From positions 62,001-126,000 of the forward strand of contig NZ_SACJ01000003.1 of NCBI RefSeq assembly GCF_004016525.1: a stretch of 64,000 bases of DNA, read 5' to 3'. The notes beneath the pieces are model-generated. The model was not told where the DNA came from, did not search any database, and saw nothing but the letters and a program-made list of their open reading frames with translations. A program made the position numbers and the translations under genes. This document shows, piece by piece, positions 19,777-28,494 of the stretch. Source of the stretch: Flavobacterium sufflavum (GTDB taxonomy: Bacteria > Bacteroidota > Bacteroidia > Flavobacteriales > Flavobacteriaceae). Within the stretch, counting starts at the first letter, position 1. Every line of letters starts with the position of its first letter.

Positions 19777-19827
19777 TTTATATTTGTTTTATATAAAATT
19801 AGAATAGTATACCTGAGAAGGATTTAA

Positions 19828-19839
19828 GTATTGTTACAT
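19828..19839 (-). promoter_or_regulatory. Candidate HTCS operator, copy 2
   Basis: The 12-mer is identical to 15457-15468 and lies 52-63 bp upstream of the GH32 lipoprotein start. A partial copy (tgttacat) is at 19943-19950, just beyond the HTCS stop. Similar spacing to the gene start in both units supports a shared regulator. Confidence 0.4.
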
Positions 19840-19960
19840 CAAGAAAAAATAAACACATTTCCTTATGAAACAAGACCTTAAGCTGTTATTTCATTAATTA
19901 CATAGCAATAAAAAAGGTTTAAAATTATACTTTCTATAAAAATGTTACATCATTATTGCA

Positions 19961-22693
19961 TTAAATATTGTTTCTAAAGTCTTTTGGCGAGATGGAATAC
20001 TTGTTTTTAAAAGTTGTAGAGAAATAATTTGGCGAAGCAAAACCACAAGAATAAGCAATTTCAGAAATATTCAATGACGTAGTTTTCATTAATTCTTTTG
20101 CTTTTTCTAATCTATAATTATTGATGTAATCACTAATTCCAATACCTAAAACGGCTTTTACTTTTCTATATAGTTGAACTCTTGAAATGTTTAAACAACT
20201 AGCCAATTCTTCAACAGAGAAAGAAGAATTATCGATGTTTTTTTCTAATAAGACATCTATCTTATTTAAAAACACTTTCTCAATTACACCTAAAGAGTTT
20301 ACTTCTGATTCACCAATATTATTGTTATAGTAATATCTTAACTTTTCTCGGTTATACAACAAACCTTTTATAGATTCCTTTAATACTTTAAGATTAAATG
20401 GTTTTGTTAAAAATAAATCAGCTCCTGCTTCTAATGATTTAATGTAAGTATCCTGATCATCTAAGGCTGTCAAAATAATTGTTGGAATATGAGATGTTAA
20501 TATATTCTTCTTCAATGTATCGCATATTTCGAAACCATTTTTTTCAGGTAAATTCAAATCGCACAAAATAATATCTGGCATTATTTCTAAAGCAGTTTCT
20601 ATAGAATTCTTACCATCAGATTTAAATACATTATAATCCCTATTCAATTTTGCAGCAATAAACTCAAGGAGTTCTATATTATCTTCAATTATCAAAACGG
20701 AATACTTTTTGTCAGACTCCTCTTCTATTTCCTTAATAACTTCTACTGATTCTATATTATATTTTTCCTCCTGATTTTCATCATTATAATCTGAATCACT
20801 AATAATTTGTTTCTTATTAAAATGATCCGTACCTAATTGTAATAATATTATAAATTCAGTACCTGTACCCGATTTAACTTCAATGGAACCTTTATGCAAA
20901 TCAATAAAAGTCTTTGATAGATTTAATCCAATACCTGACCCATTTTTGTAATTATTTGAGCCTTTAAAAAAAGGATTAAACAATTCGATTATTTCATTTT
21001 CAGGAATTCCAATTCCCGAATCTTTAAAGATAATTTCAACTAGATTCTGTTCTGCTTTTTTGTTTATAATTATTCCAATATTCCCGCCATTTGGAGTAAA
21101 TTTAAAACTGTTAGACAATAAATTATAATACACTTTGTCCATCAAATTTTTATCTAAATAAACATCCAGATTTTCATCATTTGTTGTAATAGTATAATTG
21201 ATATTTCTTTTTGTTGCCTCACGTTTAAACTCCTTAAACAAATTTTTAGAAAAAAACCAAAGGTTCGTTTTGGATACTTTAATATTGAAATTCTCATTTT
21301 CGATTTTTCGAAAATCTAAAAGTTGATTAATCAATCTAAGCAGTCGCATCGAATTATTATACATAATATCTAAATCCTTCTTAACATGATTGCTTTTGCT
21401 TTTCAACTCATCATTCAGGGATTCTACACAACTCAATATTAAAGTCAATGGAGTTTTAAATTCATGCGATATACCCGTGAAAAAATTTATTTTCCCTTCG
21501 TTACTAATCTTAAGTTTTTCAGCGAATTTTTCAATTTGTTGGCGTTGATTAGTTACTTTTTTATTAGTTATTTCTAGTTGTCTTTTCTTTTTTCTAATGG
21601 AAATTATAGAGTACGCACTAAAAAGAGCCAAACAGAGAATAGTCACTGAAAAAAAACCTAATAATTTCATTAAATTATATAGTGTTATATACTTTTTTTC
21701 CTGATTATCAATGACATTTAGTTGTGTCTCAATATTGGATTGCTGCTGCGATATTTTATCAAATTGATTGCTCATTATATCTGCATTTAATGAATCAATC
21801 AAAACTGTCGCTAATTTGTTATTTTTAGGAATTACTTCTTTGTTTGCAATTTTAAGAGCCAGCCTGATTGCTTCACTACCACCTGTTGGATATAATATAG
21901 TTGCGGCTAACTTACCATCTTTGACAGCTTGTATTCCTCCATTTGGAATATTCAATCCATCTACTCCTATAAATTTTATTGTTTTTTCTCTCCCCTTTTG
22001 TTTTGCAACTTCCCAAGCTTGAAGTGCAATAATATCATTAAAAGCAAAAACATAATCTAATTTTGGCGAACTATCCAAGACCTTACTAAAATCATCATTC
22101 AATGACTCCAAATTAACAGCCGTTATACTTGTTCTTTTAATATTTGGATATTGGTCGGTAATTTGTTTAAACCCTAAACTTCTCTCTAAACCAGGTGAAA
22201 TATCAGTTGTTGCCTTAATTTCAAGAATATTTGCATGTGCTTTAGACATGGAAACAATATATTTCCCAGCAATTCGACCTACTTCAACATTATCTGCGCC
22301 TAAAAAAGCAATATAATTGGACGTTTTTACTTTTCTATCAACAATAATTACTGGAATGCCTTTTTTATTTGCCTTTTCGAGTACTGGCACTATCGAATCT
22401 GAACCATATGGAGCTACTATTATAACATCCAAGTGATTTACAATCATTTTCTCAATATCTTCAATTTGTTTTTCTGTACTGTTATTAGCATTGTAGATAG
22501 TTAAGTCTATTTCTGGATGAAGAGAAGCCTCAACCCTCATTGTATTATCCATAGTTTTTCTCCAGCTATCATCCTCAGAGATACTTTGGGAAAACCCTAT
22601 CGAAATTTTACCTTTATTTTCAGAATATTGATTACATGAATTTAGTAAAATCATGAAACCTATTACTATTATAAAATTAATCTTTGATGTCAT
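19961..22693 (-). CDS. Hybrid two-component system regulator with periplasmic sugar-binding sensor
   Basis: 910 residues. The N-terminus is lipoprotein-like, followed by a periplasmic-binding-protein domain of the ribose/LacI type (about 28-310, with 'GFSQSISEDDSWR' and 'VDRKV'). A membrane helix (about 343-363), a histidine kinase (H-box 'GISHEFKTPLT', His410; ATPase 'GSGIGLNLSK') and a receiver domain (Asp711 in 'DLNLPEKNG') come next. The C-terminus is an AraC-type HTH ('VEELASCLNISRVQLYRK', 'SPKDFRNNI'). This is the architecture of the fructose-sensing BT1754 of Bacteroides thetaiotaomicron, which binds free fructose and turns on its levan locus. It therefore most likely activates the GH32 and MFS-susCD units to its left. 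Confidence 0.95.
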   Translation of the reverse strand: MTSKINFIIVIGFMILLNSCNQYSENKGKISIGFSQSISEDDSWRKTMDNTMRVEASLHPEIDLTIYNANNSTEKQIEDIEKMIVNHLDVIIVAPYGSDSIVPVLEKANKKGIPVIIVDRKVKTSNYIAFLGADNVEVGRIAGKYIVSMSKAHANILEIKATTDISPGLERSLGFKQITDQYPNIKRTSITAVNLESLNDDFSKVLDSSPKLDYVFAFNDIIALQAWEVAKQKGREKTIKFIGVDGLNIPNGGIQAVKDGKLAATILYPTGGSEAIRLALKIANKEVIPKNNKLATVLIDSLNADIMSNQFDKISQQQSNIETQLNVIDNQEKKYITLYNLMKLLGFFSVTILCLALFSAYSIISIRKKKRQLEITNKKVTNQRQQIEKFAEKLKISNEGKINFFTGISHEFKTPLTLILSCVESLNDELKSKSNHVKKDLDIMYNNSMRLLRLINQLLDFRKIENENFNIKVSKTNLWFFSKNLFKEFKREATKRNINYTITTNDENLDVYLDKNLMDKVYYNLLSNSFKFTPNGGNIGIIINKKAEQNLVEIIFKDSGIGIPENEIIELFNPFFKGSNNYKNGSGIGLNLSKTFIDLHKGSIEVKSGTGTEFIILLQLGTDHFNKKQIISDSDYNDENQEEKYNIESVEVIKEIEEESDKKYSVLIIEDNIELLEFIAAKLNRDYNVFKSDGKNSIETALEIMPDIILCDLNLPEKNGFEICDTLKKNILTSHIPTIILTALDDQDTYIKSLEAGADLFLTKPFNLKVLKESIKGLLYNREKLRYYYNNNIGESEVNSLGVIEKVFLNKIDVLLEKNIDNSSFSVEELASCLNISRVQLYRKVKAVLGIGISDYINNYRLEKAKELMKTTSLNISEIAYSCGFASPNYFSTTFKNKYSISPKDFRNNI

Positions 22694-22930
22694 GAATTAG
22701 CTTAAGATTAAATTAAAAAAAGTTATTCAATTATTTTAGGAAGCAGATTATTGCTACTTAACCCAAAATCTAATTTTCAAATGTAAATCTTAATCTCATT
22801 ATAATTTTTTTATAGTATTTTAAAATTGATACAATTGTTTCAATTAAGTTACATAAACTAACTATTTCAAGTTTTACAGCTTAAAACTATAATATTTCAT
22901 TTTAAAATAGTTACAGGATATAAACAAAAT

Positions 22931-22954
22931 GAGCCCGACAGAATATCGGGCTCA
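22931..22954. terminator. Terminator hairpin downstream of the T9SS remnant
   Basis: An 8-bp perfect stem (gagcccga with tcgggctc) has T-rich flanks in both directions. On the minus strand it lies 20 bp after the stop codon of the decayed T9SS cargo gene and is probably that gene's original terminator. Confidence 0.65.
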
Positions 22955-22973
22955 TTATTATAAAAAATAAATT

Positions 22974-23390
22974 TTATCTGTTAATAAGGAGTTTTTTAAT
23001 TGCAACCGTATCATTATTAGCTGTAATTTTCACTAAATACAAGCCAATATTCAGATTACTAGTGGTTATAGAAAAATTAGTTGCATTATTAGCTTTATAA
23101 TTTGCTATTTCCCTGCCATTTAAATCAAATACTCTTATATATTTAATCCCAATATCCGAACTAATTACATTTACTTTAGCAAATTCCTTAGCAGGATTTG
23201 GAAAAATTTCAATATCGGAAATTTTGTTATTTGTTTCATTAGCACTTAGACTTTCTTCTTCATTTTTGACTTTTGTAATTGATGTATTGTTTATTGCTGC
23301 AACATTGTATTTATTAAAATTTCCTGACTGTGCTGTTACAGCTAATTTCTTAAATTTAAATGGTTTGATTAATAAACCAAACCTATTAAT
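22974..23390 (-). pseudogene. 3' remnant of a T9SS-secreted protein (type A sorting domain)
   Basis: An open minus-strand frame of about 139 codons has no ATG and is closed upstream by a stop at 23391-23393. It ends in a typical type A sorting domain: 'IFPNPAKEFA', 'VFDLNGREIANY', 'NIGLYLVKIT' and the last residues 'KKLLINR'. The part before it ('KLAVTAQSGNFNKYNVAA') looks like the end of a large secreted protein. No start, signal peptide or catalytic domain remains, so the 5' part has been deleted. The lost protein may have been another secreted enzyme. It lies inside the putative element, about 430 bp from the right repeat. Confidence 0.8.
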
Positions 23391-23393
23391 TTA

Positions 23394-23814
23394 AGCTTTT
23401 TTCCACTTCCAATATTCGTGCAATTACTTATAATATAGTAACATACTCTTAAACTATTTGTTACTAAAAATGACTTATTTAACTATATAAACAACATTAA
23501 CCTAGCTAAAAAATTTACTTTTTTTAAAAACATGAATACCATTTAAATGAACATTATCTAACCACACTCATTTATATAATACTCATATATTTAAATTTCG
23601 AGTTTATTAAGAAAACATATTATCACTTTAGCTTACTACAACTCATTTTCTTATCCTTAAATATTGGCATCAAAACAATTATATTGATGTTTTTATACTA
23701 GGAAAGTAAGCGGTATTTTAAAACGACAAGGAATCAGTTTTGATCAAAAAATTAGTGGAGGTCATTAAAAACGTCTTAGGTTATACTAAATACTGCCTGT
23801 TTTTATTACTCTTT
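23394..23814. other. Decayed DNA between T9SS remnant and right repeat
   Basis: No intact gene. A short plus-strand coding-like tail (23703-23768, 'SGILKRQGISFDQKISGG' then a stop) has no start and no recognised family. It may be the last residues of a deleted gene. The rest is AT-rich. Confidence 0.4.
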
Positions 23815-23888
23815 AAATCCATTTAAAAAGAAGCCAATTTCTCAAAATCCTCTATAAAATGGTTCGACATTTGTTCGGTTGTGGTCAC
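23815..23888 (+). repeat. Right copy of long direct repeat (candidate att site)
   Basis: Partner of 1011-1083, with the identical 33-bp core at 23845-23877. Outside the core the two copies differ at seven positions and one indel. As on the left, a plus-strand terminator-like hairpin follows within about 25 bp. Confidence 0.75.
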
Positions 23889-23908
23889 ATTTTAAGATTA
23901 AAAACACT

Positions 23909-23937
23909 CAAAAATCCCGGTAAAAACCGGGATTTTT
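23909..23937. terminator. Terminator hairpin after the right repeat
   Basis: The inverted repeat aaaatcccgg / ccgggatttt (23911-23936) is flanked by A and T tracts and can act in both directions. It marks the edge between the accessory region and the following chromosomal genes. Confidence 0.7.
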
Positions 23938-24012
23938 CATTTTTACACTAAAAATTCACTCGACATCAGCACGACCAATTATATTTAATAATCACAACTC
24001 ATTTTTCCTCAT

Positions 24013-24050
24013 AAAAAAAAGTCTTTAATTCAGCGATTAAAGACCTTTTG
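24013..24050 (-). terminator. Terminator of the DUF3826 gene
   Basis: A 9-bp stem (gtctttaat with attaaagac, 24021-24029 and 24036-24044) has eight A on the left side, which form the U-tract when read leftwards. It lies 20 bp after the DUF3826 stop codon. Confidence 0.7.
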
Positions 24051-24069
24051 TATTTTGAAACAAAAACAA

Positions 24070-24726
24070 CTACTCTTGTTTTTTAGCTGCTTTTTCAGCC
24101 TTAATTTTTTTAGTATAATCAGCATACATTTGACGCCAATTGCGACCATGATTATTCAAATATTGTTCGGCTTGGGTTTTATAAATTTCAAAAATAGCCG
24201 ATATCTCTTTTATACTTTTATAATCCACTGCCTGTTCACGTGCTTTCTCTAACAATCCCTGAATCTCAGCAGTTTCAGCAGCAGTCATTTCCGGAACAAT
24301 TGACTGATACCCTTTCATAGTAAAAGCTACTTTACCAATAGTATATTTATCTAAAATCAAAGCTACTTGGGCTTCGCTTAAGTCTTTTCTCAATCCACTC
24401 ATTAAATCTTGATGAATTGTTGAAGGCATAGCTGAATCGGCAATAATTTGTCGATGAAGTTCCGAAAGTGGTTTTCCATCCAAAGGATTAATCCCCGCCG
24501 GCACTGTTGTAGCAGGATGACTATTGTGCCAGTCTTTTATCAAAGACAGATGCGTCGCCACCACTTGCACTAATCTGTTTTCTTTTGAACTATCATTTAA
24601 TGCTAAGAAAGCAACCCATTCTTTGGCTTTTGCCACATCATCAGCCGCAGCAGTCTGCGCATTAACAGCTGTGTTTAAAGCCAAGAATCCTATAAGCAAC
24701 AGTACTTTGATTTTTTTTGTTTTCAT
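24070..24726 (-). CDS. Secreted DUF3826 family protein
   Basis: 218 residues with a signal peptide ending near 'NTAVNAQ'. The body is mostly helical: 'AKEWVAFLAL', 'LSLIKDWHNSHP', 'GINPLDGKPLSELHRQI', 'KYTIGKVAFTMKGYQ' and a Lys/Ala-rich tail. These match my memory of DUF3826, a family common in Bacteroidota and often found near carbohydrate-utilisation genes. No catalytic site is known to me. It stands alone with its own terminator, just outside the right repeat, so proximity to the fructan locus may be chance. Confidence 0.8.
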   Translation of the reverse strand: MKTKKIKVLLLIGFLALNTAVNAQTAAADDVAKAKEWVAFLALNDSSKENRLVQVVATHLSLIKDWHNSHPATTVPAGINPLDGKPLSELHRQIIADSAMPSTIHQDLMSGLRKDLSEAQVALILDKYTIGKVAFTMKGYQSIVPEMTAAETAEIQGLLEKAREQAVDYKSIKEISAIFEIYKTQAEQYLNNHGRNWRQMYADYTKKIKAEKAAKKQE

Positions 24727-24949
24727 AAATTCAATCTTAAAGTTGGACCGTCAATCTTTTGACAGTAATATTAAATAGGTGTTAAAAATACAATTTTAAA
24801 TATATCCTTCATTTGTTATCAAAAAACACGCCATTAATCCATTCGTTTAAAATTTATTCTAATTAAAATTCCCAAATTAGTAATCAAAATAATTTCCAAT
24901 TGCTTATTTTTATCAGCCCCATAAATAAAAAATTAAACAAAACTCACTT

Positions 24950-25450
24950 ATGAAAAACCTACTCTCACTTTCTTTTCTTTTATTAACTGCATTTGGCTGG
25001 AGTCAAACTGCCGAGAATTATTTTGACCAGGCAATGAAAAAATCAAGCGCAGGAAATACTAAAGGAGCAATAGCCGATTACAATAAAGCCATAAAATTGA
25101 AGCCTGATTTTGTTGTCGCTTACTTAAACAGAGGCATCGAAAAAATAAAAATCAATGACCTTCAAGGAGCATTAACAGACGTCAATAAAACTTTAGAAAT
25201 GCATGACGATAACACCTATGCTTATACAACCAGAGCTAACATTTATTACAAAATGCAAGATTACAAAGCAGCTTTAAAAGATTGCAATGTTGCTATCAAA
25301 TTTAATTCTGGAGATTATATCACCTATAATTTAAGAGGACTAACTTACATCCATTTGGAAGACAAAAAAAATGCCTGCTCCGATTTTGCCAAAGCAGAAC
25401 AACTAGGAAGCCAGAGTGCCACTAAAAACCTAAAAATGTTTTGCAAATAA
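24950..25450 (+). CDS. Secreted tetratricopeptide repeat protein
   Basis: 166 residues with a signal peptide (about 1-19, ending 'FGWSQ') and three to four TPR units filling the rest. The TPRs show in 'GAIADYNKAIKLKPDF', 'GALTDVNKTLEMHDDN' and 'AALKDCNVAIKFN'. TPRs are protein-binding scaffolds. With no other domain, it is probably a periplasmic or surface adaptor. It is convergent with the thioredoxin-like gene and ends in a shared terminator. The partner is unknown. Confidence 0.85.
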   Translation: MKNLLSLSFLLLTAFGWSQTAENYFDQAMKKSSAGNTKGAIADYNKAIKLKPDFVVAYLNRGIEKIKINDLQGALTDVNKTLEMHDDNTYAYTTRANIYYKMQDYKAALKDCNVAIKFNSGDYITYNLRGLTYIHLEDKKNACSDFAKAEQLGSQSATKNLKMFCK

Positions 25451-25470
25451 ACCCCTCAAAACAAAACACA

Positions 25471-25505
25471 AAAAAAAGCTGTTTCTTGATTGAAACAGCT
25501 TTTTT
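25471..25505. terminator. Bidirectional terminator between convergent genes
   Basis: A 9-bp stem (agctgtttc at 25477-25485 with gaaacagct at 25492-25500) lies between an A-run and a T-run. It serves both the TPR gene and the leftward thioredoxin-like gene. Confidence 0.8.
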
Positions 25506-25530
25506 ACATATAATTAAGAACCAGTTTTTT

Positions 25531-26136
25531 TTATTTTTTTACCTTAATGCTGCAACCAATAGCTTTAGTTGTCTCAGGTGAAGGCGTTTTTCCACTTTCT
25601 AAAGCTGCAATAGCATTTTCTAAATACTTCTCTTTAACATCAGCAGCACTATCCACGTTGTCATCAATAGCTCCAATATATTTCACTATACGGTTTTTAT
25701 CTAACAAAAAGACATGCGGCGTTTTAGTAGCCCCATATTGAGGGAAGATTTTTTGTCCTTCATCTAATAAATAAGGAAAAGCAAATCCCTTTTCTTTAGC
25801 TCTTACTTTCATCATATCAAAACTATCTGCAGGTTCTGCAACAGGATCATTCGGATTAATTGCCAGCAAAATATAACCTTTAGACTTGTATTTTTTAGCC
25901 AAATCATTAATACGATCTTCATATTTTTTAGCAAAAGGACAATGATTACAGGTAAAAACAACGATAAAGCCTTTTGCGCTTTTATAATCGGACATACTAT
26001 ACATTTTCCCATCAACCGATTTTAGTTTAAAATCAGTAGCCGTATCGCCAATTTTGTATGCTGTTGGCACATTTGAAGTAAAAGCTGTCGTAAAAATGAC
26101 CGAAACAAATAATAAAAGAGCTGATAAAATTTTCAT
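25531..26136 (-). CDS. Secreted thioredoxin-fold (AhpC/TSA-like) redoxin
   Basis: 201 residues with a signal peptide (about 1-20). The redoxin domain has 'GDTATDFKLKSVDGK', the catalytic-type pair Cys63/Cys66 in 'FTCNHCPFAKKYEDR' and the cis-Pro region 'KTPHVFLLD'. The 'CNHCPFAK' form is typical of a redoxin subgroup widespread in Bacteroidota and cyanobacteria. It probably acts as a periplasmic thiol-disulfide reductase or peroxiredoxin-like protein. It follows a TlpA-like gene by 11 bp on the same strand, so they form a redox pair. Confidence 0.88.
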   Translation of the reverse strand: MKILSALLLFVSVIFTTAFTSNVPTAYKIGDTATDFKLKSVDGKMYSMSDYKSAKGFIVVFTCNHCPFAKKYEDRINDLAKKYKSKGYILLAINPNDPVAEPADSFDMMKVRAKEKGFAFPYLLDEGQKIFPQYGATKTPHVFLLDKNRIVKYIGAIDDNVDSAADVKEKYLENAIAALESGKTPSPETTKAIGCSIKVKK

Positions 26137-26147
26137 AGTTTTAATTA

Positions 26148-26624
26148 TTAGTTAATAATTGAATTTACATATTGATCTAATTCTTCGTAGCTGGCAAACA
26201 TCTTTTCCACAAAAAACTTCTTACCGTTTTTGATAATTAAAGTTGCCGGAATAGAACCTGACCAATCTTTATCTACAGCAGGAAGCCAACTATTGTAATC
26301 CTTATCTGTTAGCAAAACCACTTCTGATTTTACCGCTTTCTTTTTCAAAAAAGGTAACAATTTTGCTTCGTATTGATTCTTAAAATCCAGGCTGACAAGC
26401 ACCACTTTTATCTTTTTATTTTCGGAATTCAATTGCTCAAAATGGGGTAATTCTTTCACACAAGGAGCACACCAGGTAGCCCAAAAATTGACTACATAAG
26501 TTGCATTTTCATCATTCAAAACTACCTTTTCCAAATCGGAATAATGATCAAAAACAGCGATTTTTTGAGCCTGAATTTGAGAAGAAAAAAGAAACACAAA
26601 AGCGAGTACAACAAAATACCTCAT
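26148..26624 (-). CDS. TlpA-like thiol-disulfide oxidoreductase
   Basis: 158 residues with a signal peptide (1-20, ending 'IQAQ'). The thioredoxin active site is Cys52-Ala-Pro-Cys55 in 'FWATWCAPCVKELPHF', and the cis-Pro is in 'SIPATLII'. Proteins of this type keep periplasmic cysteines reduced, for example for cytochrome c maturation. The gene is upstream of another redoxin gene with an 11-bp gap. It faces away from the acetyltransferase gene across an unusually long intergenic region. Confidence 0.9.
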   Translation of the reverse strand: MRYFVVLAFVFLFSSQIQAQKIAVFDHYSDLEKVVLNDENATYVVNFWATWCAPCVKELPHFEQLNSENKKIKVVLVSLDFKNQYEAKLLPFLKKKAVKSEVVLLTDKDYNSWLPAVDKDWSGSIPATLIIKNGKKFFVEKMFASYEELDQYVNSIIN

Positions 26625-27918
26625 ATCATTTTTTTAAATTATCATCCCGACGAATTTACAATCTTTAAGTTGTTTTAAGAACTGCATTAACAAAAAATTA
26701 TTACACTCTTTATATCAAAAACTGCTCCAAAAAACACTCCAAAAACGCCCTAAACAATACATTAAAAAATTCAAAAATAACCTAAAAAAAGCAACTCTTT
26801 TTTAGTCTAAAAAACACTTTTTTTTTCTTCAAAAAACCCTCAAAAATTTCAGTCACTTTTCATACAAAAAACGATGACAAATTCGCTTCAAAAAACCATC
26901 CAAAAAGAGCTCTATAAAACAATCAAAAAAGAGCATAAAAAACACTCTTTTACACCACACAAATTACCGTCTTTTTTTCCAAACAAAACCTCAACATCAA
27001 ACAATCTGATTTCAAAAAATCATTAAAAATTTGAATCCAAAAACAACAGGAGAATTTACTTTTCAAAAAACTAAATCAAAACCAAAACATTTTATCATCT
27101 AAAAATCGTATTCAAAAAACACTCCTTACACCAAGATAAAAAGTCCTGATAAAAGTTCAAAAATCAGACACAAAAAATGATTTCAAAAACAAGCATAAAT
27201 CAAAAATTAAAATTACTTTTACCAATGTTAATTTAAAAAACAAGAATTAGAAATCCTTTTCTAAAAAAGGATGTTTTTATTCAAAACACTCTCGAAAAAG
27301 ACTGTAAATCCTCAAAAAACAGCTAAAAATCAACCATAGAAATAATCTATAACAAATAATTAAAAAATTAAATTCCAGCACTTTAAAACAACATACGTAA
27401 ATAATAAAATTAAGTGTTCAATTTTCAAGAATTAAACTCTAATCCAGCAACATTTAAATTTGATTTTATAAAAACATTCGAAATTAAAATAAAATTAAAT
27501 ACTTTTACATAAAGTATAACTTTAAATAAAAAATCTTCTAAAAACAGATGTTAATTCTTCAGAAAACAAGGATTCAACACCTACACACCTTCCCGATTTC
27601 GACAAAACAAACCCTCAAAAACAACACAACAAAACACCTCTTTAAACTCAACCGAATCTATTTCAGTCCAAAATAGTTCTATCAAAAAACCAACAAGCAT
27701 TACATTTTTAAATTATATTTACACAAATCAAAACCCAAAAAATCCGAATCAGCTTTCCTTGAATTAGCAAATAAAAAAACAACAAAAAGAGAGCTGTTTT
27801 TCAGCTCGGTTTTGACCCTAAAAAACCTCAAAAAAACAAGCCGTTTTTCACACAAAAAACAGCCTCAAAAAAACATTAAAAAAGACAAGAAAAACACCCC
27901 AATAAAACACTCTAAAAA
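26625..27918. other. G-depleted, A/C-rich divergent intergenic region
   Basis: About 1.3 kb with no open reading frame of note on either strand. By hand count, 26701-27900 has roughly 75 G against 240 C on the plus strand, with A as the dominant base. The words tcaaaaa, ccaaaaa and ctcaaaaa recur about twenty times at irregular spacing. This is not an ordered tandem repeat or a CRISPR. No tRNA-like or strong hairpin structure was seen. Promoters for the two diverging genes must lie at its ends. Confidence 0.7.
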
Positions 27919-28476
27919 ATGAAAACAGAAAAAGAAAAAATGATCGATGGCGAGTACTATTTAGCAGGCGATCCCATCCTGATAAAAGACCGAAGAAGAG
28001 CTAAAAATTTATTGCACCGATTAAACGTAACCGAATACCGATTGACCAAAAAAGCAAAAGAGATTTTAAAAGAATTGATTCCAAATGCAGGTCCTAATTT
28101 ATACATCGAACCTCCTTTTCATTGTGATTACGGTTACAATATTTCTTGTGGAGAAAATGTCTATTTCAACGTCAATTGTGTTGTTCTAGATTGCAGCAAA
28201 GTCACCATCGGGTCCAATGTATTTTTTGCTCCCGCAGTACAATTATATACCGCTACCCATCCACTCGATGCCGAGCTTAGAAAGACACTTGAAAATGCCT
28301 TACCTATAACCATTGGAGACGATTGTTGGATAGGTGGCAATTCTGTAATTTGTCCTGGAGTAACAATCGGGAATGGATGCGTAATTGGAGCCGGTTCGGT
28401 TGTCACAAAAGACATCCCCGACAACTCTCTTGCAGTTGGCAATCCTGCCAAAGTAATCCGAAAACTAAATCAATAA
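27919..28476 (+). CDS. maa: Maltose/galactoside O-acetyltransferase-type hexapeptide transferase
   Basis: 185 residues, the normal length for Maa/LacA/NodL-type acetyltransferases. It has the N-terminal 'EKMIDGEYYLAGDP' helix, a left-handed beta-helix of hexapeptide repeats, the catalytic His114 in 'YTATHPLD' and the closing turn 'IGAGSVVTKDIPDNSLAVGNPAKVIR'-type motif. It transfers acetyl from acetyl-CoA to a sugar hydroxyl in the cytoplasm; the exact sugar is not clear. The next gene (VOC) starts 18 bp after its stop, so the two are likely co-transcribed. Confidence 0.92.
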   Translation: MKTEKEKMIDGEYYLAGDPILIKDRRRAKNLLHRLNVTEYRLTKKAKEILKELIPNAGPNLYIEPPFHCDYGYNISCGENVYFNVNCVVLDCSKVTIGSNVFFAPAVQLYTATHPLDAELRKTLENALPITIGDDCWIGGNSVICPGVTIGNGCVIGAGSVVTKDIPDNSLAVGNPAKVIRKLNQ

Positions 28477-28494
28477 AAACATAACTACAATAAA

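Larger units (their letters stand above)
1011..23888. mobile_element. Putative integrative element carrying a fructan utilisation locus
   Basis: The segment is bounded by imperfect direct repeats (1011-1083 and 23815-23888). It encodes a large serine recombinase close to the left repeat, then a complete fructan locus, then a decayed T9SS cargo gene near the right repeat. This layout, with the recombinase just inside one end and cargo in the middle, is what an integrated element looks like. Against it: the recombinase is frameshifted, the repeats are not obviously in a tRNA, and serine integrases often leave shorter identities. The boundaries are an inference. Confidence 0.42.

Noticed and set aside
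26690-27918. CRISPR array or tandem repeat
   Set aside because: The tcaaaaa words are short and irregularly spaced, and there are no constant-length spacers.
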